A DNA stretch of 64,000 nt from Chara braunii (lineage: Eukaryota; Streptophyta; Charophyceae; Charales; Characeae): NCBI GenBank assembly GCA_003427395.1, contig BFEA01000210.1:1566967-1630966 (forward strand), written 5' to 3'. The number at the start of each line of letters is the position of its first letter. Position 1 is the first letter of the stretch. The notes beneath the pieces were generated by a model. It had not been told where the DNA came from. It ran no database searches and worked only from the letters and a program-made list of their open reading frames with translations. The position numbers and the translations under genes were made by a program. Below, in pieces: positions 33,001-42,909 of this stretch.

Positions 33001-34876
33001 CTGCAAAGATATGGATTTGCACAGACAGACTCTGAGAGACTGACAGAACTGGTTGTACAACTGGTTGGGGAAAAAAAACTCATTGAATATGTGATTTATT
33101 TCTACAACCACAGTGGCAAGCTACACAACACTGGCTCACTACTAGAAACGGTGGAGCATGCCAGGGCAAAGCTCAGGTGAGCGCAAGGATGGCCGAGTTC
33201 TCTCCCTCAAAACAGCTCCTCAAGCGCCCCAGTTAACGAGTGTCATTTAGTGATTTGTAATTTTCTCAGTGTTTTGGTGTCAGGTGATCAACATTCGGCT
33301 ACTCGATATCTCGGTATTTGATTAGTATTTAACTGGTACCAATATTTATTTCAACATTCAATCAGTATCCAAGCATCATTTATTGAACATTCAATCAGCG
33401 TTCAGTCAACATTTAACCAAACCCCGGTCACTCTTATTTGCACCAGAAATCGGCATCAATCAAGTAGTACCCTCCTCTAGGTATACTGAATCAGTTTCAG
33501 CATCTGGCCCAACACATGAGTACGATTTAGTCATTTCCAGTCGAGGGGACAGTTTTAAACAGGCTCAACATGATTGCTTCCAATGAAGCTTTTCGATATC
33601 AATATGTCAGTGTTGTTGGTTTCAGGCAAGGGGGTTTGTTAGTGTTTGCAGTTCTCACCCGATTCGTAAGGGGCACCATCGATGATTTGAGACTCTAGGT
33701 AAAGAAGAGCAAGGAAGTCCATAATCACTTTGACTTGGTTTGGATCACAACTGTCAGACATGTGGAAGAGAGAGGGAGAGAGCTTGATAAGAATGAGACA
33801 AAGTTGATCCGTAGTCTTGGACACAAGCTTTACACGAACTACCCCAAGCCCCCCGTACCTTTTACCCTCACTGACGGTTCTTACTAGGGTGAACTAGTGG
33901 ATCTAGCTAAGAGGTACATTTCACCTGCAACGATCGATTATGAGGCAGTGAATGAATCTTCAGAGTTTTGACACCTCGGACGAGAGATTTTCTCTCAACC
34001 ATATTTTCCTACTCTATGGGAAAACTTTTGTGCTATGGTCGACTTCCGTATCATGGGACTTGACTGGAAATGTTCGGAACTCGCAGAATTCCGGTGGCTC
34101 CACATCCAGAGATCACCGCCTAAGAGAGCACAAAGACTTGGCTCGAAACACAAGAAACACGCGACAAAATGAGAAGTTGAGTGTGTGATACAAAGGAATG
34201 AGTGAGGACTCTTGACTAGTGTTGGTCACGCTCTCTACATGTGTACTTTCTGAGACTATTATAAGTTTTCATTTTTCCCTCATTCATCCTTGTCATTGCT
34301 CAAGTCAGTCAGTCTTGCATCGTGTACTCTACCTTTGTTTGATGATTATGTTATCCGATGATTATGTCACTCTTCTCAAAATTAAAAAATTGACAAAATT
34401 TATGCGTGCATGACACACCAGAGTTTGATGATTATAATTTGCATCATTCTTTGTTGTTCTGGATCAAAATAGAGGATTCCTAAGACTGGGGACCGACGAA
34501 GATCGTAATTGAAGGGTCTCGCTCGAAGCCGGACGCACACAACAGGAAGAGATTTGTTCTAATTAATTTATTTTATTTATTGCAAATATCATTCAAATCC
34601 TGCGTGACAGTCTGTTGGCTTTCTGGTCGCCTGAAATGGCCTAACAAGAAAAAATGTGCGACAGAAACGACGCAATTGTCGGGGACATGAAAATTTTTCG
34701 TGTCCGGAACGAGTCTGGGTAAGCAACAACTTTAAGCTTTGATTAGGCCTTGAGAATTGTTGACAATTTTTTAAATTTCAGCCTGACTTTACTATCTTGA
34801 TTGAGACATTATTATCTTGGAAATCTCAGTTGCTAACTGAGTCTTATCTCTTCATGTGTCAGGTACCACACTGAAC

Positions 34877-34887
34877 TGAAGGGGGAG
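34877..34887 (+). other. Polypurine-tract-like sequence before a TG dinucleotide
   Basis: GAAGGGGGAGAT directly followed by TGACATTATT looks like the junction between an internal region and an LTR, but no matching LTR end or second copy was found in the window. Confidence 0.25.
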
Positions 34888-35007
34888 ATTGACATTATTT
34901 ATTGGAGAGAGTCAGACTTGAACACATGTATGCCTTATGAGTCATTGACGTCCTTGAAGAATTGAGAAAGAAGAGAATGGGTCAGAAGCCTAGAGACTCT
35001 ATCAAGA

Positions 35008-35244
35008 ATGTTAACTACTGATGCACTAAAAGAACTCTCAAAATTCAATATTAAAGAGATATTTCCCTATCAGTATGAGCATTGTTGGGTCTACCATTCT
35101 GGTAAATCAACCATCAGTGTAGTGTTGGCTTGCTTCTTGGAGGGAGATATTTATGATATTCGTCCCTACGTCAAGAAGGGAGGCTGCAATGATGGTAAGT
35201 CTTTTAACTGGCTTTGGGAAATTGTTGTTCAGTCTAATCTATAA
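35008..35244 (+). pseudogene. Unknown repeated module, copy 1
   Basis: Encodes LKELSKFNIKEIFPYQYEH and then, after a gap, VVLACFLEGDIYDIRPYVKK. The core pattern (aromatic-Pro-Tyr-x-Tyr/Val, then Cys/Phe-Tyr/Phe-acidic-Tyr/Phe-Asp-Ile-x-x-Tyr-Val) recurs at 35508, 36427 and in part at 37813. The function is unknown. GTAAGT directly after the module (35194) could be a splice donor. Confidence 0.4.
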
Positions 35245-35442
35245 CCAGAAAGCGAAACTAAACAAATAAAGGAAGAAAGTAGAGTGGGGTTTAATACCAG
35301 TAAGATATGAGACAATTTCGATTCCTCCTATTTCTGACAGCTATTGTGATGGGAGTAATTGACTACCAATTATGAACATGGTACTGAAGTGGGAGAAATG
35401 AGCGGATTGTCATGAGAACAAAATAAACTTTAGCAGAGGAAA

Positions 35443-35714
35443 TCAGACAGAAAATATCGGAATTTGACAAAGGATCAGGTCCAAGCACAGAGAAGGTCTA
35501 GTGCCTCTTGAAATCATTGAACGCTTTCAAAAGTTTCATTAAGAAAGAAATGTTTCAATACGAGGTTGTCAAATATGAGATGGTCGAGAGTGGATGGGAA
35601 CAAAAACGATTCTATATTATGACATTCTATTTTATTGAGTTGGATACGTATGATGTAAGAATTTATGTTCGTATGAAAATAAGTGTTCAACAGAAAAATT
35701 TTCACGAGAAATGA
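35443..35714 (+). pseudogene. Unknown repeated module, copy 2
   Basis: Reads FDKGSGPS...LLKSLNAFKSF, then MFQYEVVKYEMVESGWEQ and YFIELDTYDVRIYV. It aligns along its whole length with copy 3 (KGHGRLS...LLNSLNSI, FPYEIVRYETL.NLGW, YFIDLNEFDIGIYV). An in-frame TAG before the Leu-Leu-Lys codons marks decay. No known family is recognised. Confidence 0.45.
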
Positions 35715-36426
35715 AAGTTAAAAAAAAAATTCATAAAAAAAAACCTTCATATTTATACATTATCATTCCAACGTTCATCCAATTCTAAAATTTTCAATTT
35801 TATTTGATAAATTCTCGTCTAAATATGAGTTTTCCCTTCCAACTACATCTATTTGTTCAAGATGGAATGAAAGTCTGGACGAATTTATGAAATGTTTTAA
35901 TTAATTTTTCATTCTACTACAACAAATATTTTCTTGCTTAGATTGAATTAACATATTTATGACGAAAATCCTTACTTAGAATGACAGTTCAATTAAAATA
36001 TTTCATGAACTCATCCATACTTTCATTCCATCTCTAGCATGTAGTTCAAATAAGAAGGGATACCTCATTCTTGGAAGGAAAGTTTCCAAGTAAGACGAAA
36101 AAATTTAAAATTGAAATGACGTTTTTTAAGATAGAATGAAAATTTAAAATTTAAAATGTAATTTTACTATACAATGATTATTTCATTCTGGAAAATTTTT
36201 CTGTTTTTGATGCTATATATGGAAGATGTTGGAGATTTGTTGAGGAAGTTGTATTGAAAGAGAAAGATAGACGTGAGAGGGAAAATAAGTGTTTCATTGG
36301 ATCTACTCGGCTTGCTGTCTTTGAGCGATTCTCAGCTTCGCCTTTACTTTATATTAATCTATCAAGGAATTATTATTCTGTTGTGGTTGAGTTGATATTG
36401 AAAGTGAGAAGAGATCAGAGGCACAA
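35715..36426. other. AT-rich spacer
   Basis: Very AT-rich, with several imperfect repeats of the type TTCATTCTA/GGAATGAAA. No gene is seen. Confidence 0.5.
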
Positions 36427-36723
36427 ATGAGTCAGTCATATGTGCCTCCCAAAGTGAGACCCTGGTTTAGGTTTGGAAAAGGACATGGGAGGTTGAGTAA
36501 TGAGGAATCAGATAAGCTGTTGAATTCCCTTAACTCTATAACAAGGAGAGTCGTGTTTCCCTATGAGATCGTGAGATATGAAACACTGAGGAATCTGGGA
36601 TGGAAACACGATAATGCGTATGTTCTTACCTGCTATTTTATTGATCTTAATGAGTTTGATATTGGGATCTATGTTCCACAACAGAGGTTCGAAGCGTGTA
36701 GACGTGGTCAATGTTGGGAATGA
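36427..36723 (+). CDS. Unknown repeated module, copy 3 (98 aa, best preserved)
   Basis: Opens with ATG (MSQSYVPPKVRPWFRFGKGH) and is uninterrupted for 98 codons. The module spans about residues 20-88: an acidic/Leu-rich helix-like start (EESDKLLNSLNSI), then FPYEIVRYETL, a Gly-Trp pair, and YFIDLNEFDIGIYVP. Because the same order recurs in copies 1 and 2 despite heavy divergence, selection on the protein probably acted before decay. It could be an extra N-terminal part of element 1 gag, or a duplicated host gene; nothing in the sequence decides. Confidence 0.45.
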   Translation: MSQSYVPPKVRPWFRFGKGHGRLSNEESDKLLNSLNSITRRVVFPYEIVRYETLRNLGWKHDNAYVLTCYFIDLNEFDIGIYVPQQRFEACRRGQCWE

Positions 36724-36857
36724 GCAGTAGACATTGTGCATGACGAGAGGGTAAGACTCAAATAACAAGGGGAGACTTTTTTCTAGAGCACTTATGCTAT
36801 GCTTTTCACTAAGATACCATCTCCTCCCGTTGAAGGGCTTACCCTTTCGAGAGACAG

Positions 36858-37187
36858 TTGGTCAGTCGTGGTAAATTTTGTATGGAAGGTGAAGAGGGTT
36901 CAAGAATAATACTCTCGGCAACAAGGATAACTACTGTTAGAGGCAGACTTTATGAAGTGACTGGGTTCAATAATCCCTTTGTAATTCTGAGATATGAGAC
37001 ATTTGTAAGAGGGCGTATAATATTTTACACTCCAGTAGTCAAATTATTGAATACTTGCAGCTTGGACGTAAAAAATTGTGCCTTAGCATGCCTAGAGGAG
37101 GAAGCTGATTACTTGGAATGTCGGATGAGAGCTTATGTCAGTCTTATAAGGACAAAGAGTGGCTTGAAAAATTATAAAGGAAAGTAA
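36858..37187 (+). CDS. Hypothetical protein beside the repeated modules
   Basis: An open stretch of 109 codons including NNPFVILRYETFVRGR, which weakly recalls the FPYEIVRYETL part of the neighbouring module. It also contains a Cys/Glu-rich stretch (CALACLEEEADYLECR). The start codon used is not ATG. It may be a strongly diverged module copy or chance. Confidence 0.3.
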   Translation: MVSRGKFCMEGEEGSRIILSATRITTVRGRLYEVTGFNNPFVILRYETFVRGRIIFYTPVVKLLNTCSLDVKNCALACLEEEADYLECRMRAYVSLIRTKSGLKNYKGK

Positions 37188-37303
37188 CTTGGGGAAAAGA
37201 TATAAGGCAATTTAAGAGACCTCCTAGTTTTTTAACTACTGATGACTTTGACGACAAAAAAATTGGTTGCCTCTCCTAGAAGCTATTGCTACAGTAGGTC
37301 ACA

Positions 37304-37477
37304 CGAGGCAGAGTGACTCGACATTGGTGATAAAGTCCTTACTTCTAGATACCTTTTAACACCAGTTTGAGATCCCTGACTACACTCACGCGAGGGAGAG
37401 TGACTCCACAGTGGTGATAAAGTCCTTACTTCTGGATACCTTTGAGCACCAGTCTGAGATCCCTGACTACACTCATC
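37304..37477. repeat. 87-bp tandem duplication
   Basis: Two diverged units with an 87-bp period (GAGTGACT at 37311 and 37398). On the minus strand they are in frame and read ECSQGSQTG...VRTLSP twice; 87 is a multiple of three, so a coding origin is possible but unproven. Confidence 0.8.
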
Positions 37478-37518
37478 CTGAGATCTACCTCTCCTGACAT
37501 TGTTCATAATGATCAATA

Positions 37519-37770
37519 ATGCCTGGTTCCGTTGAACAACTAACGTTCGGGGTTGTATTGAAAGGAAGGGTAGTCAAGACAGAGGGGACTCTTCGGATTT
37601 CATACAGAAGTCTCTCTACTTTGGATGAGGTTGAGTTCTTACAACCTTTCTTTGATCGGATAGGAGACTGTGCCTTGACAGCCGTAACTGACCAAATTGA
37701 GATGAACTATTTACTGAAGGTAGTGAAAGTGGGGATCACTGAGAGAGTATCATATCACTCTTCTAGATAA
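37519..37770 (+). CDS. Hypothetical protein, possibly part of element 1 leader or gag
   Basis: An ATG-started frame of 83 codons (MPGSVEQLTFGVVLKGRVVK) with ordinary composition and no known domain. It lies between the repeated modules and gag in the same orientation. Confidence 0.3.
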   Translation: MPGSVEQLTFGVVLKGRVVKTEGTLRISYRSLSTLDEVEFLQPFFDRIGDCALTAVTDQIEMNYLLKVVKVGITERVSYHSSR

Positions 37771-37812
37771 CGAGTCTCTCTTACCAGGAGAATCAACAGC
37801 GGTTCATAAGCC

Positions 37813-38064
37813 ATGCAATTTGACTATGAGATTATAGACCTGACATGGTACTTTATGATTCGGGGAACTATGAGAGGATATAACAAAAGATTGAGTAGGG
37901 ATGATGAGAGAAAACTGATTGAGGATTATATTGGAAGACTGAGAAGAATTGTGTTGCCCTTGATCACCACTTCAGTCTATTATTGCCTACACTCTCAAGG
38001 GGTAGAACAAACAAGAGAGGAAAAAGACGAGTTTGTATCTCTTGCGAGAAGAGTAAGGGATTAA
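37813..38064 (+). pseudogene. Partial fourth copy of the repeated module, next to gag
   Basis: Contains RLSRDDERKLIEDYIGRLRR followed by IVLPL, matching RLSNEESDKLLNSL...TRRVVFP of copy 3. The C-terminal half of the module is missing or diverged. Its position 250 bases before gag of element 1 suggests that the module belongs to the retroelement. Confidence 0.35.
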
Positions 38065-38953
38065 GAGTGAGAAATAAGAGGTCAAGCGTGGGAAAAAAAA
38101 GGTCAAGAGTGACAAGGAAAAAGAGAAGAAAGCACCGTCGTTTCATTTCGGCCTCCGAAAAGGTTGGAGGCCCACCGGAGACCCGCTATTTTCCCACGCA
38201 CCAAAGGTACTAGTGGTTTAAGAAAAGTTTATGGTCAAAATGGTTGGATGAGGGATACCTAACTCTTCTGCAGGGACTCATGAAGAAACCCTGGTTGGTG
38301 TTATACGAGAGTTGGTCAAGCGAGTTGACACAATAAAAAGAGGGTCAGATATTGTAAGAGTAAACAAACCGGATGAGAGAATTTCATGTTTTAGAGGGCC
38401 TCAAATAAATGATTTTTTAGATGGATATGAATTATTGAGGTTCAGCTATGGTCGGACAAACAAAAAACGACTTAAACACATGCTGTCCTACTGTGACATT
38501 GACTCGAGGTTGGTTGTCCAAGAGTTGATGGAAGGGGCCACAACATGGGAAGAACTCAAGGAGAGAATGAAAATAGACTTTGAGAAAGATTCAGTCTCAA
38601 TAACTACTAAGGATATTCTCAATATCAGAAGAGCTAAGTATGACACTTTCAATGTTTTTCTTCAAACGTTTATCAGAATAACCATAAAAAATTCATATTT
38701 GGATGAAGCTCAGAGATGTCATATTTTTCTAACTTCACTAACAATGAAAGACAAATTGTTCTCAATCAAACTCAACACTATCATCTCAGATGGGATGAAA
38801 TGGTTGCAATAGTTAAAACTCTGCCTACAGTCTCACACAAGAAATGATCACTGGATCAGATCAACATGTTGACAAAAAATCGGAAAACCGAGAATAGTAT
38901 GAATAGAGGGAACAATCTGAGTGTCAAAAATATTATTCAACGGGTTATGGTCA

Positions 38954-39373
38954 ATTGTATGCTTGTTAATCATGTTGTGTATGAAAAAAGGAAAAAAAAC
39001 AGGTTGAAAGTGAGGATGAAAACGATGATGATGATGATGATGATGGTTATGGTTAGAGAGGATATTCCTCCATATCTAGAACGAATGGCGGAAATTGTGG
39101 AAAAAGAAACAGGGAGAGAAGAAAGTACGACGAGCGTCCAAGGACTGTCTCTTATACACATCTAGATGTGTATAAGAGACAGATTGTATGCTTGTTAATC
39201 ATGTTGTGTATGAAAAAAGGAAAAAAAACAGGTTGAAAGTGAGGATGAAAACGATGATGATGATGATGATGATGGTTATGGTTAGAGAGGATATTCCTCC
39301 ATATCTAGAACGAATGGCGGAAATTGTGGAAAAAGAAACAGGGAGAGAAGAAAGTACGACGAGCGTCCAAGGA
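38954..39373. repeat. Artefactual 191-bp duplication around the adapter
   Basis: 38954-39144 and 39183-39373 are identical base for base, end exactly at the adapter on both sides and have no other partner in the window. Taking out 229 bp (one copy plus adapter) would leave a continuous sequence; 229 is not a multiple of three, so frames across it are false. Confidence 0.95.
39145..39182. other. Mate-pair library junction adapter (not genomic)
   Basis: The 38 bases are CTGTCTCTTATACACATCT followed at once by its reverse complement. This is the two fused Tn5 mosaic ends used as the junction adapter in transposase-based mate-pair libraries. It is flanked by two identical 191-bp copies (38954-39144 and 39183-39373), as expected if a 191-bp molecule circularised and was read through its junction. 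Confidence 0.97.
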
Positions 39374-40084
39374 AGAACTTTGTTTGTTCTTATTGTGGTG
39401 AAGGAGGTTATGCTACCACCTATTGTGAGCCTTTGGGAGAGGATGTGAAGAGTGGGGTGACTAAGAAGGATGCAATGGGTTATGTCTGTGACAGTTTATG
39501 GAACAAATTCGACCCCAGACATCCAGGAGGTACAAGACTTCTTGCCCTTAAACTTGAGGAAAAAATGAAGAAAAAGAAGAAGAGAAAGGTTAATGTGAAT
39601 GTTCATTTTTTTATTGACGAATTGTCTGAGGAGATTGTGCAAAACTCTCATGATTCTTCCACGATGATTGAGTTGCCTCCACAATCCTTGACATTAGTGG
39701 AAGACATTTCTAGTGAGGCTTCCCCAGACAAGTCTTCATTAAAAAAAAATCTTACTTCTCAGAGCGCATATGAGTTAGTAGCATCTTCTACTGATGAACC
39801 TGCTTGTTGCTTAGTCAACATGATGTCTAAGGAACATGATGTCTTTTGAGGGTGATCTTCCATTAGAACTCGTTATGGCGCCAAATGCGGTGATTGGGGA
39901 AGTGAGAAATTTTCAAACACGTTTAATGCCTCAAATGATAGAGGAAAAGAAGAAAAAGAAGGTCGGAGAGACTCTAAATGAAATTTTTGATGATAAAGAA
40001 CCAGAACCTCTAACTAAAAAGAGTAAGTAAGGGAAGAAGATAAAAATTATTCTCAAGAGTGAGTTAGAGGATGAAACTGTATTT

Positions 40085-40768
40085 ATGGATGTAATTACAA
40101 AGATGTTGGAAGAAACAGTAGTGACTTTGTCTTTTAAGGAGGCAATGACGTTGACACCTAAGTTGAGAGAGGAGCTAAAAAAACTAATTGAAAAGAAAAG
40201 GATGAAAGTTAATTACATGGGATCAGTCTTCCTTACCCAAGTCAACATGACCTTACCCGGATGTAAGATGAGATTCGCAACCATGAGCTGTGGGTACTTA
40301 ATTATCTATATCAATCAGGTGAAAATCCGAGCTTTAGTGGACTCTGGGGTGAAAATGATACTTCTCTGCCAGAGGACTATGGAGGTCTGCGACCTAACCA
40401 TTGATAGGCCCTCAAAGCGTGTATTAAGTGATATTGCGGGAGAACACTTCGTGGCACGGTTTATTGACAACTTGCCTATCAAGGTTGGAATGATGTCAGT
40501 CGAACTATTGGGATTCGTGGTGCCCGACCTAGACCATGATTGTATTTTTGGCACTGCGTTCTTGCACAGAATGAAAGTTGTCCAGTTCTTTAGTCATGAA
40601 GGGTCATCCTGGATTGACTTACAAGATCAGAGACTGCACAGGAATAGACCTTTATGGTCTGCACTTCTCATCATCATAAGCATAAGGTCAGCCAACTCAA
40701 TCAGAAGGAACGAATGTGTTGAGAAAATAAAACAAATAAATGGGACAGACAAACAAGAGGTTAAATAG
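40085..40768 (+). CDS. Element 1 pre-protease domain and aspartic protease
   Basis: The first 40 residues (ITKMLEETVVTLSFKEAMTL then PKLREELKKL) match the equivalent part of element 2 and resemble the domain that precedes protease in a group of Ty3 elements best known from fungi (DUF4100-like). The retropepsin active site reads ALVDSGVKM with Asp codon 40340-40342, a usual variant of D-T/S-G. The second conserved motif (DCIFGTAFL, about 40540) replaces the common ILG. The tail after residue 190 is unlike protease and may be frame-shifted. The protease would process the polyprotein. Confidence 0.7.
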   Translation: MDVITKMLEETVVTLSFKEAMTLTPKLREELKKLIEKKRMKVNYMGSVFLTQVNMTLPGCKMRFATMSCGYLIIYINQVKIRALVDSGVKMILLCQRTMEVCDLTIDRPSKRVLSDIAGEHFVARFIDNLPIKVGMMSVELLGFVVPDLDHDCIFGTAFLHRMKVVQFFSHEGSSWIDLQDQRLHRNRPLWSALLIIISIRSANSIRRNECVEKIKQINGTDKQEVK

Positions 40769-41221
40769 GAAGTCTTAGTGAATATCAATCGGATGTTAAA
40801 TATGATGAAAATTTTCGGCAAACTCAAAGATGAAGATGAGAAGATTGAGGCATTCAAGAAGGTTGTTGAGACTGCTAAGGGTGAGAAGATGGAATTAAGA
40901 TTTGCATAAACTCATCTTTTTTTAGAATAATATTCACTGGGTTAAAGACGAAGTACAAAGCCCAAACGGGTGAAAAAGAACTCGGTGACAGTCTTAATAG
41001 AAAAATATTATGATGAGGCATTGAAGAAGGAAATGAGAATCATTAAAGCATTAAGGGAGTCTGCAAAATTGGGGAATAGAGTTACTAGGGAAATATTTGA
41101 CGCAATGAAGATAGGTTTATATCAATTTATCTTGACTAAAGAGAAGGAATATATTTTTTAAGTGTGTCAGAAATTCTCTGGTGCATTCTCCTTTAATGAT
41201 GAAGAAAGAGGGTGACTGAAT

Positions 41222-42086
41222 GTGGATATGATCAATATGACAAAACTTTGGACAGTTGATCATATTCCATGGAACGACAGACCAACCAAGTATGCCCAGA
41301 AGGAAGAGGCAGAGGTGCTGAAGTATCTTGATAAGAAATTGTCTCTAATGTTGTTGAACCTGCTGATGGACCGTATACTAACCATTGGTTTTGTTTCTGA
41401 AAACCAGCGGGTGAACTGAGGTGGGTACAAAATTTTCAGAAGCTCAACTCGGTAACGGTACGTGATGCAGGTAGTCTCTCTAATGGTGATCTCCTCTCTG
41501 AATCCTTTGCTGGTTGATGCATCTATTCTTTGCTTGATTTATATTTTAATTATGATCAGTTTCTCATTGATCCCATTAGCCACTGTCATGCACACACCAA
41601 GGGGGCTCATTCAGATGTGCGTGGTGCCCCAAGGTTGGACCAATGGTATGGCAGCGGTTCAAAGGGATGTGATCCAAGTCATAAAGGATATTTCTCATCA
41701 GATAACCAACCCCTATATTTATGATAATCTTGTGAAATGACTTATAGTAAAAGATAAAATTTTGGTCGCTAATTGAGTCAGAAAGTTTGTCTAGGAATAT
41801 GTTGAAGGGGTAAAAGTGGTCCTGGAGAGACATCAGAAATATAATATGATTGTCAGTGGGCCAAATCCCTTTCTCTTTCAAGCAAAGGTAACCATCTTAG
41901 GTTTTAAACGTTTTTCCAAGGGTAGGAGTCCCGACTCCAAAAAAATAAACAAGATCTTGAACTGGCCGCTTCCTCTCAAGCGAATGACGGATGTCAGGAG
42001 TTTCTTGGGGGTCTGTGGATTCTAAAGGATTTGTATTATTCATTTTGCTACTCTTGCAGAGACTCTAAGAGAGATTGTAAGACCAT
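41222..42086 (+). pseudogene. Element 1 reverse transcriptase, inactivated and interrupted
   Basis: Recognisable pieces in several frames are an N-terminal part (VDHIPWNDRPTKYAQKEEAE, 41250-41330), a middle part (MHTPRGLIQMCVVPQGWTNG, about 41590-41650) and a thumb/connection part (KRMTDVRSFLGVCGF, about 41980-42025, continuing to REIVRP at 42082). The active site reads PYIYDNLVK: the first catalytic Asp is Tyr (codon 41720-41722), so polymerase activity is lost. The domain ends abruptly at about 42086, where mitochondrial DNA begins. Confidence 0.75.
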
Positions 42087-42176
42087 GAACTGACTTAAGT
42101 TAATTGTGGCTTATAAATAGTAATACGAGGTGATAATAGTCGATTGATTTTCATGTCAATTTACTCTGATTTTGAC

Positions 42177-42250
42177 TCAAGGTGACAGGATTCGAACCTA
42201 TGACCCTCTGTACCCAAAACAGATGGGCTATCAGACTGCGCTACACCTTG
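42177..42250 (-). tRNA. trnP: tRNA-Pro(UGG), mitochondrial type, probably a pseudogene
   Basis: The minus strand folds as a 74-base tRNA. A 7-bp acceptor stem pairs CAAGGTG with CACCTTG, the discriminator is A, the anticodon loop TTTGGGT gives anticodon UGG, and the T-arm carries GGTTCGAATCC. It closely resembles plant mitochondrial trnP(UGG). The D-stem (GCGC against GCCC) has a mismatch, fitting decay after transfer to the nucleus. No CCA is encoded. Confidence 0.88.
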
Positions 42251-42298
42251 CTATGTTAAATTGGTAATTCAACTAGCTGACTAATTACGTTATATCAA

Positions 42299-42472
42299 TT
42301 GGACAAATACATATATGAAACCCTAAAGGAACAATACGACAAGCACGAAGTGACAGACGTTAACTTTCGACGTTTTTGCTATGTGCGATACGCAGATGAC
42401 TTTGTGATAGACATTACCGGCCCTCTTTCTGACGCAATTGAGATATGTGATCTTATATGGACTGAAAAAGAC
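42299..42472 (+). pseudogene. Group II intron maturase/RT fragment (mitochondrial origin)
   Basis: Encodes NFRRFCYVRYADDFVIDITG followed by PLSDAIEICDLIW. RYADDF is the RT active-site motif of group II intron-encoded proteins, which is clearly different from the YxDD box of Ty3 elements. The fragment has about 60 codons, ends in an A-rich tract, and lies 49 bases from the tRNA-Pro, consistent with one piece of mitochondrial DNA. Confidence 0.8.
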
Positions 42473-42498
42473 AGATTGCTGCAGAGACTTAAAAAAAA

Positions 42499-42909
42499 AT
42501 AAAAAAAATGGAGAAGTAGTGCTAGGAGTGTCTTTCTACAATGATGAGGAGGGAAGATAGGGGGCCAGTAACTCTTGGTGGTGTACTCATTCACAAATAT
42601 GAGAACGAGAAAGACAGACTTCTAAGGTTTTGGGGTAAAACTCTTAACTCAACAAAAAGATGTTACACCCAGTTCAGAAAAGAGTTACTAACAATCCTCC
42701 GCTACCTCAGGTGCTTCAGGCACTATGTACTGGGAAGAAGATTCATCTTGAGGACTGATGCATCTGCTGTGATTGGTGCTATTAATAAACATCAACAAAT
42801 ATATTCAACAGTAAGCAGGTGGATTGCCTTCATCTGGACTTTTGATTGTAAACTGGAAAAGATTATCACTGAGAATAACGGGACAGATGGCCTAAGACGA
42901 ATTGAATGA
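42499..42909 (+). pseudogene. Element 1 RNase H
   Basis: Starts with GEVVLGVSFYNDEE, matching GGLVLGAPDYEVTE of element 2. It then shifts frame and continues GPVTLGGVLIHKYENEKDRL, LNSTKRCYTQFRKELLTILR and FILRTDASAVIGAINKHQQI to 42909. The region around the first acidic residue is damaged, so activity is doubtful. Confidence 0.65.

Larger units (their letters stand above)
28621..34876. other. Long region without recognised genes
   Basis: Both strands have only short open stretches with no recognisable domain; 32798-33043 (+) and 29553-29251 (-) are the longest of interest and look like noise. It contains a 25-bp tandem duplication at 29061-29110 and a block at 29700-30060 with four sub-repeats of the copy B type (CATTGTTTCTACTRTGAATGG), apparently a detached piece of the 4-kb family. 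The rest shows no internal repetition that I could see. Confidence 0.5.
38312..39849 (+). pseudogene. Element 1 gag (capsid-like region, acidic linker, zinc knuckle), decayed
   Basis: The capsid-like part (38312-38812) contains NDFLDGYELLRFSYGRTNK and WEELKERMKIDFEKD, the pattern seen in Ty3 Gag capsids. After a break comes a linker with an Asp run, encoded by a GAT array at about 39025. A nucleocapsid knuckle follows at 39385-39426 (CSYCGEGGYATTYC), where the His of the CCHC motif is Tyr (codon 39409-39411), so zinc binding should be impaired. The last open part (to 39849) is Lys-rich. A 229-bp technical insertion interrupts the linker and shifts the frame. Gag packages element RNA. Confidence 0.7.
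42087..42498. other. Mitochondrial DNA insertion (NUMT) inside element 1
   Basis: About 410 bases that do not match the retroelement separate its RT end (to 42086) from the start of RNase H (from about 42499). They contain a tRNA-Pro(UGG) on the minus strand and a group II intron maturase/RT fragment on the plus strand, both of mitochondrial type. Compared with element 2, about 50-60 codons between RT and RNase H are missing, so insertion went with a deletion. Confidence 0.8.

Noticed and set aside
34877-34960. 5' LTR of element 1
   Set aside because: Only a purine tract followed by TG supports it; no LTR end, no promoter signals and no second copy were found.
38866-39448. Two overlapping ORFs with a Met-rich run
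   Set aside because: They are out of frame with the gag zinc knuckle, read the GAT array in a shifted frame and cross the technical adapter insertion.
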